A stretch of DNA of 64,000 nucleotides from assembly GCF_024355225.1 (NCBI RefSeq), contig NZ_VCNH01000003.1:53376-117375 (forward strand). Reading direction: 5' to 3'. The notes beneath the pieces were generated by a model. The model saw only the letters and a program-made list of their open reading frames with translations. It made no database searches and was not told the origin of the DNA. Source of the DNA: Roseovarius sp. M141. GTDB taxonomy: Bacteria; Pseudomonadota; Alphaproteobacteria; Rhodobacterales; Rhodobacteraceae. Of the stretch, positions 1 through 7,932 are shown piece after piece. The translations under genes were made by a program, and so were the position numbers. Position 1 is the stretch's first letter. Each line of letters begins with the position of its first letter.

Positions 1-306
1 TTCCCGTTTCAGCAAACCGTTATCGGCAAAGCGGGAGCGCCAGCGCTGAACCGTCACGACGGTAGTCGACAGCCGCGCAGCGCTGTCGTCCATGCGCCCG
101 AGATAGCCGCTGTCGCGAATGTCCTGACAGATATCGGCAAGCACCCGGCAGGCAATGTTCTCCTTGGCCTTGTTGTAATGCGCCTTGACCTGGCGGAAGA
201 GATCGATGTTCACGCCGAGCTCGCCGGGCCCGAGCGCCTCCGCCTCAGGTGGCCCCTCGAAGAAGGTGACAGGCGTCGCGCCAAATAATGTCTTTTCTTC
301 GGTCAA
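1..306 (-). CDS. Partial hypothetical protein, helix-turn-helix-like C-terminal part
   Basis: The minus strand is open from about 336 down to base 1, so the 3' end lies outside the window. I favour the TTG at 306 as start because a GGAAGAGACGAG purine stretch precedes it. An ATG at 336 is in frame but has a weaker ribosome site. About 102 codons are visible. The part nearest the window edge (VTVQRWRSRFADNGLL) reads like a helix-turn-helix segment of the kind found in transposase or plasmid regulators, but I do not recognise the family. The neighbour downstream is not visible. Confidence 0.5.
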   Translation of the reverse strand, partial: MTEEKTLFGATPVTFFEGPPEAEALGPGELGVNIDLFRQVKAHYNKAKENIACRVLADICQDIRDSGYLGRMDDSAARLSTTVVTVQRWRSRFADNGLLKRE

Positions 307-307
307 T

Positions 308-535
308 TTATGCTCGTCTCTTCCGCATGGTCTCATTCCCAATACCTGTTGCGCCTGTCCCGAACCCGGGAAGACGCAGAAGGCGTGCGCCTGTCATTCC
401 TGCAAACGCTTTGCATCCGATCCGGGCATTCAGATCGAATGCAAAACGCTCTGCCTTGCCTGCGCATTGCTGCTTGCGCAGGTGACGCTGTTTATAATCC
501 AGTCGGACTTTAGGGGAAGGGGCGATCTGTGTCAT
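308..535 (-). CDS. Possible small basic protein (75 aa)
   Basis: An ATG at 535 is preceded by GGAAG at good spacing. The frame ends in TAA at 308-310, one base before the TTG start proposed for the next gene, which would allow translational coupling. The composition is Arg/Ala/Gly-rich, and I recognise no family. Part of the sequence could equally be a non-coding repeat, so this is a weak call. Confidence 0.25.
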   Translation of the reverse strand: MTQIAPSPKVRLDYKQRHLRKQQCAGKAERFAFDLNARIGCKAFAGMTGARLLRLPGFGTGATGIGNETMRKRRA

Positions 536-575
536 CCGGGCTTCCAAGACCGCATTGTGACGGGGTGGGAGGATT

Positions 576-613
576 GATCGGCCCCGGCGGTGGGAGGGTC
601 CACCGGGACCGAT
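576..613 (-). terminator. Hairpin after the single-domain DUF736 gene
   Basis: Immediately downstream of the DUF736 stop, read on the minus strand, GATCGG-T-CCCGG pairs with CCGGG-GCCGATC, with a small bulge. There is no clean U-run, so this is a terminator-like hairpin rather than a proven terminator. Confidence 0.45.
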
Positions 614-620
614 CTCGGGG

Positions 621-980
621 TCAGGCGACCATCTGGTTGCTGGCGGCCTGGGGTTCGCGGGCCGACCAGAGCATCAGGTGGGTGACACCGTCATCACCGA
701 TCTCGTCGAGCGCGATCACGTTGGCGTAGATCGCCATGGCACCCAGTTCGGGGGCGGCCATTTTCACTGACAGGTAGTCGTTGCCGGTGGTCTCGGAGGT
801 CTTCTTCCAGGCGGCGCCGATTTCGTAGGTGCCATTGGCGAAGACGCGGTAGTCCGGCTGATCGCTGTGGGCCTTCGCGTTGGGGACGATGGTGATCTTC
901 GAGCGAACGGCCATGGTGGCGAGCGTGCCGGTGAAGATGTTCTTGTCGTTCCGGATGAGAGATGCGAGTTTGTTGCTCAT
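621..980 (-). CDS. DUF736 family protein (119 aa)
   Basis: This is a small cytoplasmic protein of the DUF736 family, common on alphaproteobacterial plasmids and integrative elements; its function is unknown. The start at 980 is set by GAAGAGG upstream. Family hallmarks visible are the opening 'NIFTGTLAT' strand, the central 'PDYRVF', 'GAAWKKTSETTGNDYLSVK' (the most conserved stretch) and a C-terminal strand. The same 'RTGNDYVS' type motif appears twice in the tandem DUF736 protein at 9.5-10.25 kb. It sits downstream of the SSB-like gene across a 620-bp gap and ends at a hairpin. A DNA-transfer or replication role would be inference from context only. Confidence 0.85.
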   Translation of the reverse strand: MSNKLASLIRNDKNIFTGTLATMAVRSKITIVPNAKAHSDQPDYRVFANGTYEIGAAWKKTSETTGNDYLSVKMAAPELGAMAIYANVIALDEIGDDGVTHLMLWSAREPQAASNQMVA

Positions 981-1600
981 GGTATTTTCCTCTTCTTTGG
1001 TGTCAGGAACCATTTCCTGATGACACTGGACCAGCATGGGTGAAGCCGAGAAAACGCACCAAGAAAACCCGAGTGGTGCGGCTCGCAGCCAACCAAGCGC
1101 AGCGCCGGGCGGCGAGAACTCGGTCGGGCTTTTTGACATTGCGTTTTGGAGCGCCCATGCCCAGTGGCGGTCAATCAGGAACTGGTCCCTGACAGCCGGG
1201 TCAAGTGAGGAAATTCCCTTGGGCAATGTGCACCTCACCCCACGTGAACGGCGATGACGGCACCGGCCCCTGCCCCATTCCCGGCCCCGTGCAGGATCAT
1301 GGCCCCAACGCGAAAGCCCACAGCGATCAGCGCTGCATCGCATCGCCATCAGGTGCCCGATCGCGCTGACGCCGGAGACCTCCGGGACCACCGGCATCGA
1401 CCGTTCTGCGAAAATGGGGCTCAGGCGGTGCCGTAGCCCCTACGCCAATATGTTTGCGGGACGGGATCCGTGGCGCGTTTCATCCGGCCGATGCTCTGGT
1501 CTGCTCCACAGCCCGGCAGCCAACTGATGGCACCACTCCCGTGATCCGGTGCATACCCGCCCGCCGCCGGGGGCGTTCGATCCTCCCGTCAACCGCCATC
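981..1600. other. Intergenic region without a supported gene
   Basis: This is 620 bp between the DUF736 start and the SSB-like stop. Open frames exist but none has a convincing ribosome site or a recognisable protein. The 40 bp next to the DUF736 start hold its ribosome site (GAAGAGG) and presumably its promoter. I see nothing else. Confidence 0.5.
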
Positions 1601-1939
1601 TCAGGGATCGGTGGGGCCGTCGATATGTTTGTGAAGGAGATCGAACCGCTGGATGACAAGATCCACCGCGCGCCGTTTGGCATCCGCATCGTCGGTAAAG
1701 GTGCCGGTGCGCACATACCCATGAAAATGGCACAGATCGCCCGGCGACAGGTGGTCGGCGATCTGGTCGCGCAGCGGTCGCTTGAAACAGACGATGGTGT
1801 TCCATGCCGGGCGATCCGGGCTTCGCGGGCTTACCGGGTGAGCATCAAGGGTATGGAAGACCGTCAGGACAAGCGCCTTCTCATAAGGCTTGATGGTGCC
1901 GATGCGCACGATCGCATCCCATGTGAAGGACCCACTCAT
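1601..1939 (-). CDS. SSB-like OB-fold protein (112 aa)
   Basis: The layout matches the single-stranded-DNA-binding protein family: an N-terminal strand, then 'WNTIVCFKRPLRDQIADHL', 'GDLCHFHGYVR' and 'AVDLVIQRFDLL', which correspond to the W-N-x-V/I strand, the central loop, the G-D/V-HV-G-R strand and the closing strand of bacterial SSB. It lacks the long acidic C-terminal tail used by housekeeping SSB to recruit partners, so it is more like plasmid-borne or PriB-size variants. It follows the thermonuclease-fold gene by 26 bp in a four-gene run (3012 down to 1601). Likely role: ssDNA binding during replication or transfer. Confidence 0.65.
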   Translation of the reverse strand: MSGSFTWDAIVRIGTIKPYEKALVLTVFHTLDAHPVSPRSPDRPAWNTIVCFKRPLRDQIADHLSPGDLCHFHGYVRTGTFTDDADAKRRAVDLVIQRFDLLHKHIDGPTDP

Positions 1940-1965
1940 CGCCTATGTCCCGCCGGTGGTGCGCA

Positions 1966-2388
1966 TCAGCGGCACCAGGGTGACGGGCCACGCCGCCCGA
2001 ATGGTTCTGCCAGCCCGGCGGCGATCATGGCGAGGCCGACCTCGCCCTCCCGGACCCAGAGCCGGGCGAGACGGCGACCGTATCGGTCCCGCCCGCCATA
2101 GGCGATCCGGGTCAGGCCGGTGGTGAGGAGCCGCGTGAGCTCAAATCTTGCCGCCTGCGCCAGACGCCGCTCATTGGCGCAACGCCCTTCGATCTCGGGC
2201 GCATCGATGCCGAGCAGACGGATCTTGGTGCCCAAGTACCAGAGCGTGTCGACGACGCAGGTGATGCGGCGCTGGTACGGGCGGCACTCGCGCCAATCAA
2301 TCTGCTGTGCAGACGTCGCTGCCGGAGCAACCAGCACGACCGTCAGCACGGAAGCCAAAGCCCCGTCAGTGATCATATGCAGCCTCAT
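1966..2388 (-). CDS. Thermonuclease-family (SNase-like) exported protein
   Basis: This 140-aa protein has a hydrophobic N-terminal segment ending around 'TSAQQ', which looks like a cleavable signal peptide, followed by a staphylococcal-nuclease-like OB domain. Visible motifs are 'CVVDTLWYLGTKIRLLGIDAPEI', 'A' helix 'RRLAQAARFELTRLL' and 'GRDRYGRRLARLWV'. These correspond to the D-G/T-D, R-L-x-G-I-D-A-P-E and D-x-Y-G-R blocks carrying Ca2+ and phosphate contacts. The ATG start overlaps the stop of the upstream gene (ATGA), so the pair is translationally coupled. Plasmid-borne SNase proteins of this type are common in Rhodobacteraceae; the substrate is unknown. Confidence 0.8.
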   Translation of the reverse strand: MRLHMITDGALASVLTVVLVAPAATSAQQIDWRECRPYQRRITCVVDTLWYLGTKIRLLGIDAPEIEGRCANERRLAQAARFELTRLLTTGLTRIAYGGRDRYGRRLARLWVREGEVGLAMIAAGLAEPFGRRGPSPWCR

Positions 2389-2822
2389 GTCGGGCGGAAC
2401 TCGAAGAGGTGCTGGAACTCGAGGAGCAGGCCGCGCAGATGGTAGGTGGCGAAGACGTCCGGAAGGTCGGTATGGCGCCTACTCAACCCCCGCAGATAGC
2501 GTTGAATATGCGTGCGGAAGCCCGGATCATCGACCGTGTAGGGAAAGCATTCCGCGGAGATGATCGCGCAGTCCTCGACGGCGATGATATACCAGCCCTC
2601 ATCCCGGAACCCGAACGTGTCGATCTGCTCTTGGGACAGGCGTCCGGTGGGCAGGGGCTGGCAGATGTCCGCGTTGACCGGCAGCGCGGAACGGGCGTGG
2701 ACGCTGACCACCTGTTGCCGACGGCGGAGCTGGTTCGCAAGCAGGAGCACCAGATCATCGTAGCGGTCCTGCTCAAGGGCACGGATCACGCTGGCTTTGA
2801 AACTGTCGACGACCTCGCTCAC
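2385..2822 (-). CDS. Hypothetical protein (145 aa)
   Basis: The start is a GTG at 2822, one base after the upstream stop, with AGGGG about 12 bases before it. The end overlaps the SNase-like gene by 4 bp. The protein is mixed charged and hydrophobic, with no signal peptide or membrane segment that I see; notable stretches are 'DLVLLLANQLRRRQQ' and the aromatic 'GFRDEGWYIIAVEDCAIISAECFPY'. I do not recognise the family. Tight packing with its neighbours says it belongs to the same operon as the SNase-like and SSB-like genes. Confidence 0.7.
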   Translation of the reverse strand: MSEVVDSFKASVIRALEQDRYDDLVLLLANQLRRRQQVVSVHARSALPVNADICQPLPTGRLSQEQIDTFGFRDEGWYIIAVEDCAIISAECFPYTVDDPGFRTHIQRYLRGLSRRHTDLPDVFATYHLRGLLLEFQHLFEFRPT

Positions 2823-2823
2823 A

Positions 2824-3012
2824 TCACTGCCCCTGAAGAGTCAGACTTTCATCGGTGGCTGCACCTTCCTCCAGCGCGGCGGTATTCGCGCGATTACAAA
2901 CATCCGCGACCCAGACGCGCATCGCCAGAAACAACCCCATAGTTGCCGCGGCGCGGCACAAAGAGAATAGCCATCGCCAGAAATGCCTGCGATTGAGCAG
3001 GTCCATGCTCAT
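2824..3012 (-). CDS. Small single-pass membrane protein (62 aa)
   Basis: The start ATG is at 3012, with a second in-frame ATG two codons on. The middle part (about residues 12-35, 'WRWLFSLCRAAATMGLFLAM') is hydrophobic and would make one membrane segment with a polar tail. The stop lies one base from the GTG of the next gene, so the two are probably co-translated. No family is recognised. Reality is supported mainly by the coupling. Confidence 0.45.
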   Translation of the reverse strand: MSMDLLNRRHFWRWLFSLCRAAATMGLFLAMRVWVADVCNRANTAALEEGAATDESLTLQGQ

Positions 3013-3783
3013 TTCAACCGAAAGTCGCGCAAGATCGCCGATGCTGGTGCGAGTATCACCGCGCCTCTTGCCGTAAGTGGAAGGTTTGAGATGACGCTGG
3101 AGACAGGTGAGCAGCCCCTCTGCGAGTGAAAGGATGCGCAGATAGCGCCGTGCTTCAGGTATCGGTGCTGGGAATCAGACCGTCATTCGGCTGGTGGAAA
3201 GGTCCCGTCCCGCGCGAGCGATCGTCACCGGATGGCGAAGACCGCGCCAGTGGGCTTCGGGAGCGTAGCGAGTAGAGCGCGGCCGGAACGGCGCGCCTGA
3301 AACGTCAACAACAGAGTTCTGGAAGATAATTTGCTTGGATCCCCGGGCGCAAATCCTGCCTAACTCGCCGCGAAGGAGTGCAAAAATCCCGAAAACCCGA
3401 AGACCCCCACCCGGTCATCGGGTTGGCCCCAGACGGCTGCGTTCACAATAGCGCTCCGGTGCGAAATACCTATCGTGAACCTGTCCCTCCGCTCCGGATG
3501 GTCGTTTTTGCGGGTGTCGCTCGAGCGGATCGAGACAGGATCGATGTCGGTTTCACCGATGGCGCGGGATGGCCGGGCTCTCATCGCATCGCGGTTTTTG
3601 CGAGACTAGGAGGTGGCTCAAGGGCGGCCTGAGCCTTTTGCGGTTCCCAGCGAAGGAGCAGGTTTTGATAGTTTGGCCGACAAGATCGATCATTGAGACC
3701 CTCGCCCTAATCGTGTCATCGACGCCGATCTGAATTATGGCCTCACCGCGATCTCTGGGGCATGCGCTGATCTGGCTTTGATG
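3013..3783. other. Intergenic region without a supported gene
   Basis: This is 771 bp between two minus-strand gene groups. Short frames of 74-84 codons exist on both strands but have no clear ribosome sites and no recognisable products. The right part would hold the promoter of the 3012-to-1601 gene run. I see no tRNA-like fold, and no repeat longer than a few bases stood out. Confidence 0.45.
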
Positions 3784-4860
3784 TTACCTGCACCAGGCTT
3801 GAGGACGTGGTGGACAGCTTGTCCGACCGCATCGGTACGGCACGGCCAGCCCTTCACCGATGAGTATGCGTCCCACATCCTCACCGTCAACAAACAACGA
3901 GCCACAAAGGCGTCCGAAGTTGCATTGCTCTGTGCCTTCCGTCCCGGGCCGACACGAACAGGCCACGCGCTCAAATTCAATCGACGCCGCGTCTCGCACC
4001 AGCTGATTGAGACGCGCTGTGGCGCGTTCCCCGACCTGACGTTCTGCAGTGCAGGAAGGCCTCCATGTCTCAGGCGCGTTAAACCCGACAAGACGCACAT
4101 TCGCCGTCACGCCTCGAATATCGACAGTATCACCATCAATGATCCGCACATCGCCGGCACGAAGGGATCGATCCTGCAGGGCGGGTCGTACCGCGGCTGG
4201 CGCCATCCCAGACAGGAAGCTGGAAGACATCCAGCCCGTCCCCAGGTTTGATCGAATTTGGGTCCACTGCCCTTCTTCGCGCAGTCTTTGGACGCGTGTC
4301 CCTTCGGCCAAAACACCCATAACGGCATTCGAAGTAGACGGCCCTGCACGTTGGTTGACACGCGTCCCTGTCACATAGACGTAAGCGGCATCTGTCGTCT
4401 GCGATGTGGGTGTCGCTGACGGGCTGGAAGATGTGGACGGTGAAGATGTTGAATCAAACAATGATCCAACCAACGCGAAGAACGCGACAGCAATAATCAG
4501 TGGCACCATAATTTGGCGTTCAGCCCTGCGCACGGCGCGCCGTGGTGCACTGATCGCACGGGTCACGGACATCGGACGGGATCTCGCCTGAACGGATCTG
4601 GTGCTGCGTTTTGGTGCTGGTTTGGAAGCGCCGTTGTCGGCTGCTGTCGGAGTCTGGGCCGGTCTCTCACGTTCCAGTTTCAAGGCTTTGTGCAGGCTGG
4701 CATACTGGGCTTTACTCAGGCGCGTCTCAGTCCCATGCCGCTGAAACCGTTCGGCCATGTTTGTGAGAAACGACACCTCCCAGTCGTTTGCCTTCCCGGA
4801 CCGCAGACGCGCATCAATGCGCGATTGAATCTCTTTGGTGCGTTCCGGAGAAAAGGGCAT
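3784..4860 (-). CDS. Membrane-anchored SH3 plus thermonuclease-fold protein
   Basis: About 358 aa from the ATG at 4860; a TTG at 4899 would add 13 residues. Order of parts: a charged N-terminal region (residues 1-115), a membrane segment around 'IMVPLIIAVAFFALVGSLF', a Ser/Thr/Pro-rich linker, a bacterial SH3 domain ('VTGTRVNQRAGPSTSNAVMG ... GTRVQ ... WTQIR ... GWMSSSFL'), then an SNase-like domain ('VRIIDGDTVDIRG', 'VRLVGFNAPETWRPSC', 'ERQVGERATARLNQLV') with a Cys-rich C-terminus. Topology places the SH3 and nuclease-like domains outside the membrane, presumably in the periplasm. It is the second SNase-fold protein in 3 kb and is not close in sequence to the first. Confidence 0.8.
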   Translation of the reverse strand: MPFSPERTKEIQSRIDARLRSGKANDWEVSFLTNMAERFQRHGTETRLSKAQYASLHKALKLERERPAQTPTAADNGASKPAPKRSTRSVQARSRPMSVTRAISAPRRAVRRAERQIMVPLIIAVAFFALVGSLFDSTSSPSTSSSPSATPTSQTTDAAYVYVTGTRVNQRAGPSTSNAVMGVLAEGTRVQRLREEGQWTQIRSNLGTGWMSSSFLSGMAPAAVRPALQDRSLRAGDVRIIDGDTVDIRGVTANVRLVGFNAPETWRPSCTAERQVGERATARLNQLVRDAASIEFERVACSCRPGTEGTEQCNFGRLCGSLFVDGEDVGRILIGEGLAVPYRCGRTSCPPRPQAWCR

Positions 4861-5050
4861 CGACTGAATAACCTGCGCGGTTGGTATACTACGCAACAAA
4901 TGTCATTTGCAGCACGGGTACAATAGACTGAGATTACATAGTGATGCCACTCAGCCAATCGCGCAACGGGATTGGCTGGACTGCAATCCCCAAGACTTTG
5001 GAGACTTGCGACGCGTCCAACTTTCGCGCGCTCCCGTTGAAACCGAAGAA

Positions 5051-5072
5051 AGGGCCGCCCGAAGGCGACCCT
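5051..5072 (-). terminator. Rho-independent terminator of the DUF2493 gene
   Basis: On the minus strand AGGGTCGCC-TTCG-GGCGGCCCT forms a 9-bp stem (one G-T pair) with a stable UUCG loop, 7 bases after the stop codon and followed by TTTCTTC. Confidence 0.8.
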
Positions 5073-5079
5073 CTCTTAT

Positions 5080-6009
5080 TTACTGATCTGCTTTCGTCTT
5101 CGCAGGATCCGTGACCCGCATGACCGTCAGACCTTTCGCTTCGGCCTTCTGTCCGAGATTCAGCGCGACCCCGTTGCCGCCGAAGAGAACGACCCCGGTC
5201 GCGGCGAACTTGTCGTCCAGAAGCTCGTCGTTACACTTGAACGGAGCCGCCCGCCCATGTGCGGACCAGCGCGGATCGAAGCGGGCCTGTGCGACGCCGC
5301 GCGCCCGCGCCCACCGGGCCGCGATCATCTCGGCCCCATGCTTGCCGCCCTTGTGGCAGATGAAGATGTCCTGATTGCGGGTCTGCTTGATGCGATCCCG
5401 AACCTTGTCGAGCGTGTTGAAGATGACGTCGATATCGCTCCAGTCGGTGGCACCCGAGACGATCAGGGGAACCCCCTCGACCTTCGACTTGGCAGCCGTC
5501 TCGCGATCATGCTGCTCGAGCAGCTGCCGAGCCTCGAAGACGGCTCCCGTCTCCTGTGCCCGGACGCTCGCGCGCGACCCCGCTGCCGGGATGAAGGCAT
5601 GGCCGGTTTCGACCTCGTAGCATTCCGCTGCCGCCTCGGACATCGTCTCAATGGCGCCGACGATCTCCCGTAGCTGCAGGAAGCGGGCCTGGGTCTCTTC
5701 CAGAGCGGTTTCCGCGATTTCCGATCCGTCGTGGCATTTCGCCAGTGCGCCGATCTTGTCGGCCGTGCGGTCAACCTCCTTCGTCAGAGTTACCTTGCGG
5801 CGCTGCAGGATGGTCGCGAGCCCATGCGCGAGCGGTTCGATCTCGGCCTCGAGACCGGTGCTCCGGAGTTGACCGAGCAGGGTTTCAAAGGTTTCGCGGA
5901 TGATGCTGTCCTTCAGGATGTCATCCCCGGGGATCGGAAGCTCGGCGTCCTTCTCCGTCAGCCCGAAAAGTTCGATGGTTTCATATGTGTTCGCTTGGTC
6001 GTAGGCCAT
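5080..6009 (-). CDS. DUF2493 (SLOG-type) domain protein (309 aa)
   Basis: The start is the ATG at 6009 (MAYDQAN), with GGAG 8 bases upstream. The ATG at 6015 is too close to that site. The N-terminal two thirds are helical with many charged residues. The C-terminal third is the DUF2493 Rossmann-like domain: 'VPLIVSGATDWSDIDVIFNTLD', 'DIFICHKGGKHGAEMIAARWA', 'ARFDPRWSAHGRAAPFKCNDELL', 'TGVVLFGGNGVALNLGQKA'. Such SLOG/YAcAr domains are thought to bind nucleotides or ADP-ribose-type ligands. This architecture recurs on alphaproteobacterial plasmids beside DUF736 genes. It ends at a clear terminator and seems monocistronic. Confidence 0.8.
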   Translation of the reverse strand: MAYDQANTYETIELFGLTEKDAELPIPGDDILKDSIIRETFETLLGQLRSTGLEAEIEPLAHGLATILQRRKVTLTKEVDRTADKIGALAKCHDGSEIAETALEETQARFLQLREIVGAIETMSEAAAECYEVETGHAFIPAAGSRASVRAQETGAVFEARQLLEQHDRETAAKSKVEGVPLIVSGATDWSDIDVIFNTLDKVRDRIKQTRNQDIFICHKGGKHGAEMIAARWARARGVAQARFDPRWSAHGRAAPFKCNDELLDDKFAATGVVLFGGNGVALNLGQKAEAKGLTVMRVTDPAKTKADQ

Positions 6010-6622
6010 GTTCATATCTCCGGATATCGGTTGTTGAGCCACCACGTGAGTGTGGGGGCATGGCCGAATGTCTGGTTCTCCGAATCTGTCCGGGTCAGGG
6101 ACGGCGCAGCCGCCGGCTTGCCGGGCGCAAAAGTTTTCCGAGCACGACGCCGACAACACGCGCGTCATCGCGCACTGGACCGACGTCCCCTCTCGCACCC
6201 CCCTCGCCGAAAAGTTTTGCGATCCTTGACGCGGGCTGATTCGGGGGCCATCCGGAGGATATGCTTCCGCACTCATGTGTGTGTGTTTGACGGTAGGTTT
6301 GCCCGACGCGAGCAGGCAAACGGCGCGACCGGACGCGGGAGACGGATGGAGCGGCGGGATCGTTTTGCCCCCGGGCAAAACAGACCAGAGCGCAATCCGG
6401 CGGAGCGGCCGGGGAGCGCCGTGCTCGCGAGACGGGCAGACCGGGAGGCCGGGTGCAACGCCGCGGTGAGGCCGCATGGCCGAATGCGCGATCGGCCAAG
6501 GGCCGATATCTCGCCTGCGACTTGGCTGCCGAGCAGGGGAGGCCGAAGGCTTCCGTCAGCTTGGCGAGCATTGTCAAGCAATGCACATAATGGTAGTCTA
6601 TTGGAACACCGAGAGGATCGTC
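6010..6622. other. Intergenic region between divergent units
   Basis: This is 613 bp between the DUF2493 start (minus) and parD (plus). It contains a near-inverted pair, GCAAAAGTTTTC near 6128 and GAAAAGTTTTGC near 6209, which differ from a perfect inverted repeat at one central base. No frame here is convincing. Promoters for both flanking units must lie in it. Confidence 0.45.
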
Positions 6623-6898
6623 ATGAGCGTACAGAAGCAATCCGTCAGTTTTACCGATACGGCCTACGCCTTCGCCAGAGAACTTGTCGAAGCCGGGGAA
6701 TATCCCAACATGAGCGCGGCGGTTTCGGGTGAACTGGCGAAGGCCAAAGCGGAGCGTGAGCACGAACGGGTCCTCCTTGAGGCGGAACTGGAGCGGCGGT
6801 TGTCGCTGCCGCTCGATCAGTGGGAGCCGGTCGGGAACGCCACTGACGTCACAGCAGGCGCACGTGCGCATCTGGCCGCAAAGACCCGCAAGACTTGA
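6623..6898 (+). CDS. parD: ParD-like antitoxin (ribbon-helix-helix)
   Basis: This 91-aa protein has its start fixed by GAGAGG upstream. The N-terminal half ('VSFTDTAYAFARELVEAGEYPNMSAAVS') has the strand-helix-helix pattern and the 'G-E/Y-x-x-x-S-x-A/V' turn of ParD/CopG DNA-binding antitoxins. The C-terminal part is charged and would wrap the toxin. The TGA stop overlaps the toxin ATG by one base (TGATG), the usual arrangement for coupled antitoxin-toxin expression. It probably represses its own promoter. It is transcribed opposite to the surrounding plasmid genes, as an independent stability module. Confidence 0.85.
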   Translation: MSVQKQSVSFTDTAYAFARELVEAGEYPNMSAAVSGELAKAKAEREHERVLLEAELERRLSLPLDQWEPVGNATDVTAGARAHLAAKTRKT

Positions 6899-7230
6899 TG
6901 CGCTTTGTTCGGCATCCGTTCTTCGAACGGGATCTGATTGGCATCGTCGATCACATCATCGAGGTCACACAGGGCGATACCGCGGCAGCGCTTCGACGTT
7001 TGGATGAGGTCGATGCCCTGCTGAAAGCGATCGCAGACAACCCGGCTTCGGGCGTCCGCCTTGCCGGAAAACTCGATGGCTGGCTGGTGCGACACGGGGG
7101 CTCCGGGCATCGCCTGACGATCGTTTTCAAACCGGATATCGGGGCCGGACAAATTTACCTGGCCCTGGCAGCCTTTGGCGGGCGGGACTGGATGAAGATG
7201 GCCTCCGCCCGCCGGACCTTTTCGGAATAG
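6898..7230 (+). CDS. parE: ParE/RelE-superfamily toxin
   Basis: This 110-aa protein has its ATG at 6898 overlapping the antitoxin stop. Features of the ParE branch: 'HPFFERDLIGIVDHIIEVTQGDTAAALRRLDEVDALLKAIADNP' (two helices with the A-x-x-L pattern), then the strand block 'GHRLTIVFKPD' and 'IYLALAAFGGRDWMKM'. ParE members poison DNA gyrase; other relatives cleave mRNA, and the sequence alone does not separate these. Together with ParD it would stabilise the replicon or island by post-segregational killing. Confidence 0.85.
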   Translation: MRFVRHPFFERDLIGIVDHIIEVTQGDTAAALRRLDEVDALLKAIADNPASGVRLAGKLDGWLVRHGGSGHRLTIVFKPDIGAGQIYLALAAFGGRDWMKMASARRTFSE

Positions 7231-7243
7231 AAGGTGCGCAACG

Positions 7244-7429
7244 TCAGCTGGTATTCGCTTCCGAGCCGCCGGACATCACGGTCCGGTTGTCATCGCGCGA
7301 CATCACTTTCCAGTACTTCAGAAGAGCAAGACGGCTCACCAGAACCATGATGATGGGGGCTGTCGGATGCTTGACATGCTCGTCTCTCAGGCGTTGGCCA
7401 ATCCTGCATCCGTGAATACGCTGGCTCAC
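7244..7429 (-). pseudogene. Truncated, frameshifted copy of the 127-aa gene at 8665-9048
   Basis: The frame ending at 7244 reads 'HPTAPIIMVLVSRLALLKYWKVMSRDDNRTVMSGGSEANTS'-like sequence, clearly paralogous to the C-terminus of the protein at 8665-9048 ('HPTTPIIMELMNRLAVLKR ... IFGGSDANSA'). Upstream, nucleotide similarity continues (GGATTGGCCA shared) but a 1-base deletion shifts the frame and a stop follows. Only about the last 55 codons are left. It lies directly downstream of radC, so the unit looks like the leftover of a duplication. Confidence 0.75.
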
Positions 7430-7470
7430 TCCGACAGCATACCGGCCGCCCGCATGCTGAAGGCGTTCTT

Positions 7471-7932
7471 CTACCGGCCGAAACCGACAATCACGTGATC
7501 GTGGACCACGATCTCCATCACCTTGCAGGCCGCCACGATCTTCCGGATGAGGTCGATGTCGGTCTGGCTCGGATGCGGATCGCCGGACGGGTGATTATGG
7601 CAGAGGATGATGGCAGAAGCATCGAGAACAAGCGCTGAGCGGAGGACCTCGCTGACATAGACCGGGACGTGATCGATGCTGCCACGGGTCATGACCCTGT
7701 CGCGGATCAGCTTGTTCTTCCGGTCGAGTAGCAGCACCCGAAACACCTCGACCCGTTCGTGAACAGCGTTGAGTGCGAGGTAGTCGGTCAACATGCTCCA
7801 GGACTGCAGGGCGGCGGTGGACCGGGCGTGCCTGCGCAGGATCGCCCGGGCGGCGTCGATAGTCGCAATCTCGGCCTCGGAGAAGTCGGGCAAACGCCGC
7901 TCGGCGATCTGATCGGGGTCGTGCAGGGTCAT
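7471..7932 (-). CDS. radC: RadC-family JAB/MPN+ domain protein
   Basis: This 153-aa protein carries the JAMM-type metal motif 'HNHPSGDPHPSQTD' (H-x-H ... S-x-x-D), preceded by 'VFRVLLLDRKNKLIRDRVMTRGSIDHVPVYVSEVLR', the standard RadC core. It lacks most of the N-terminal helix-hairpin-helix part of chromosomal RadC, which is typical of mobile-element copies. The molecular function of RadC is not settled; metal-dependent hydrolase activity is inferred from the fold. The ATG overlaps the stop of the PP-loop gene by 4 bp (ATGA). Confidence 0.9.
   Translation of the reverse strand: MTLHDPDQIAERRLPDFSEAEIATIDAARAILRRHARSTAALQSWSMLTDYLALNAVHERVEVFRVLLLDRKNKLIRDRVMTRGSIDHVPVYVSEVLRSALVLDASAIILCHNHPSGDPHPSQTDIDLIRKIVAACKVMEIVVHDHVIVGFGR

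Noticed and set aside
3320..3360. A tRNA-like T-arm (GCAAATCCTGCC) in the 3.0-3.8 kb gap
   Set aside because: No GTTC box, no matching acceptor stem and no CCA end; chance resemblance.
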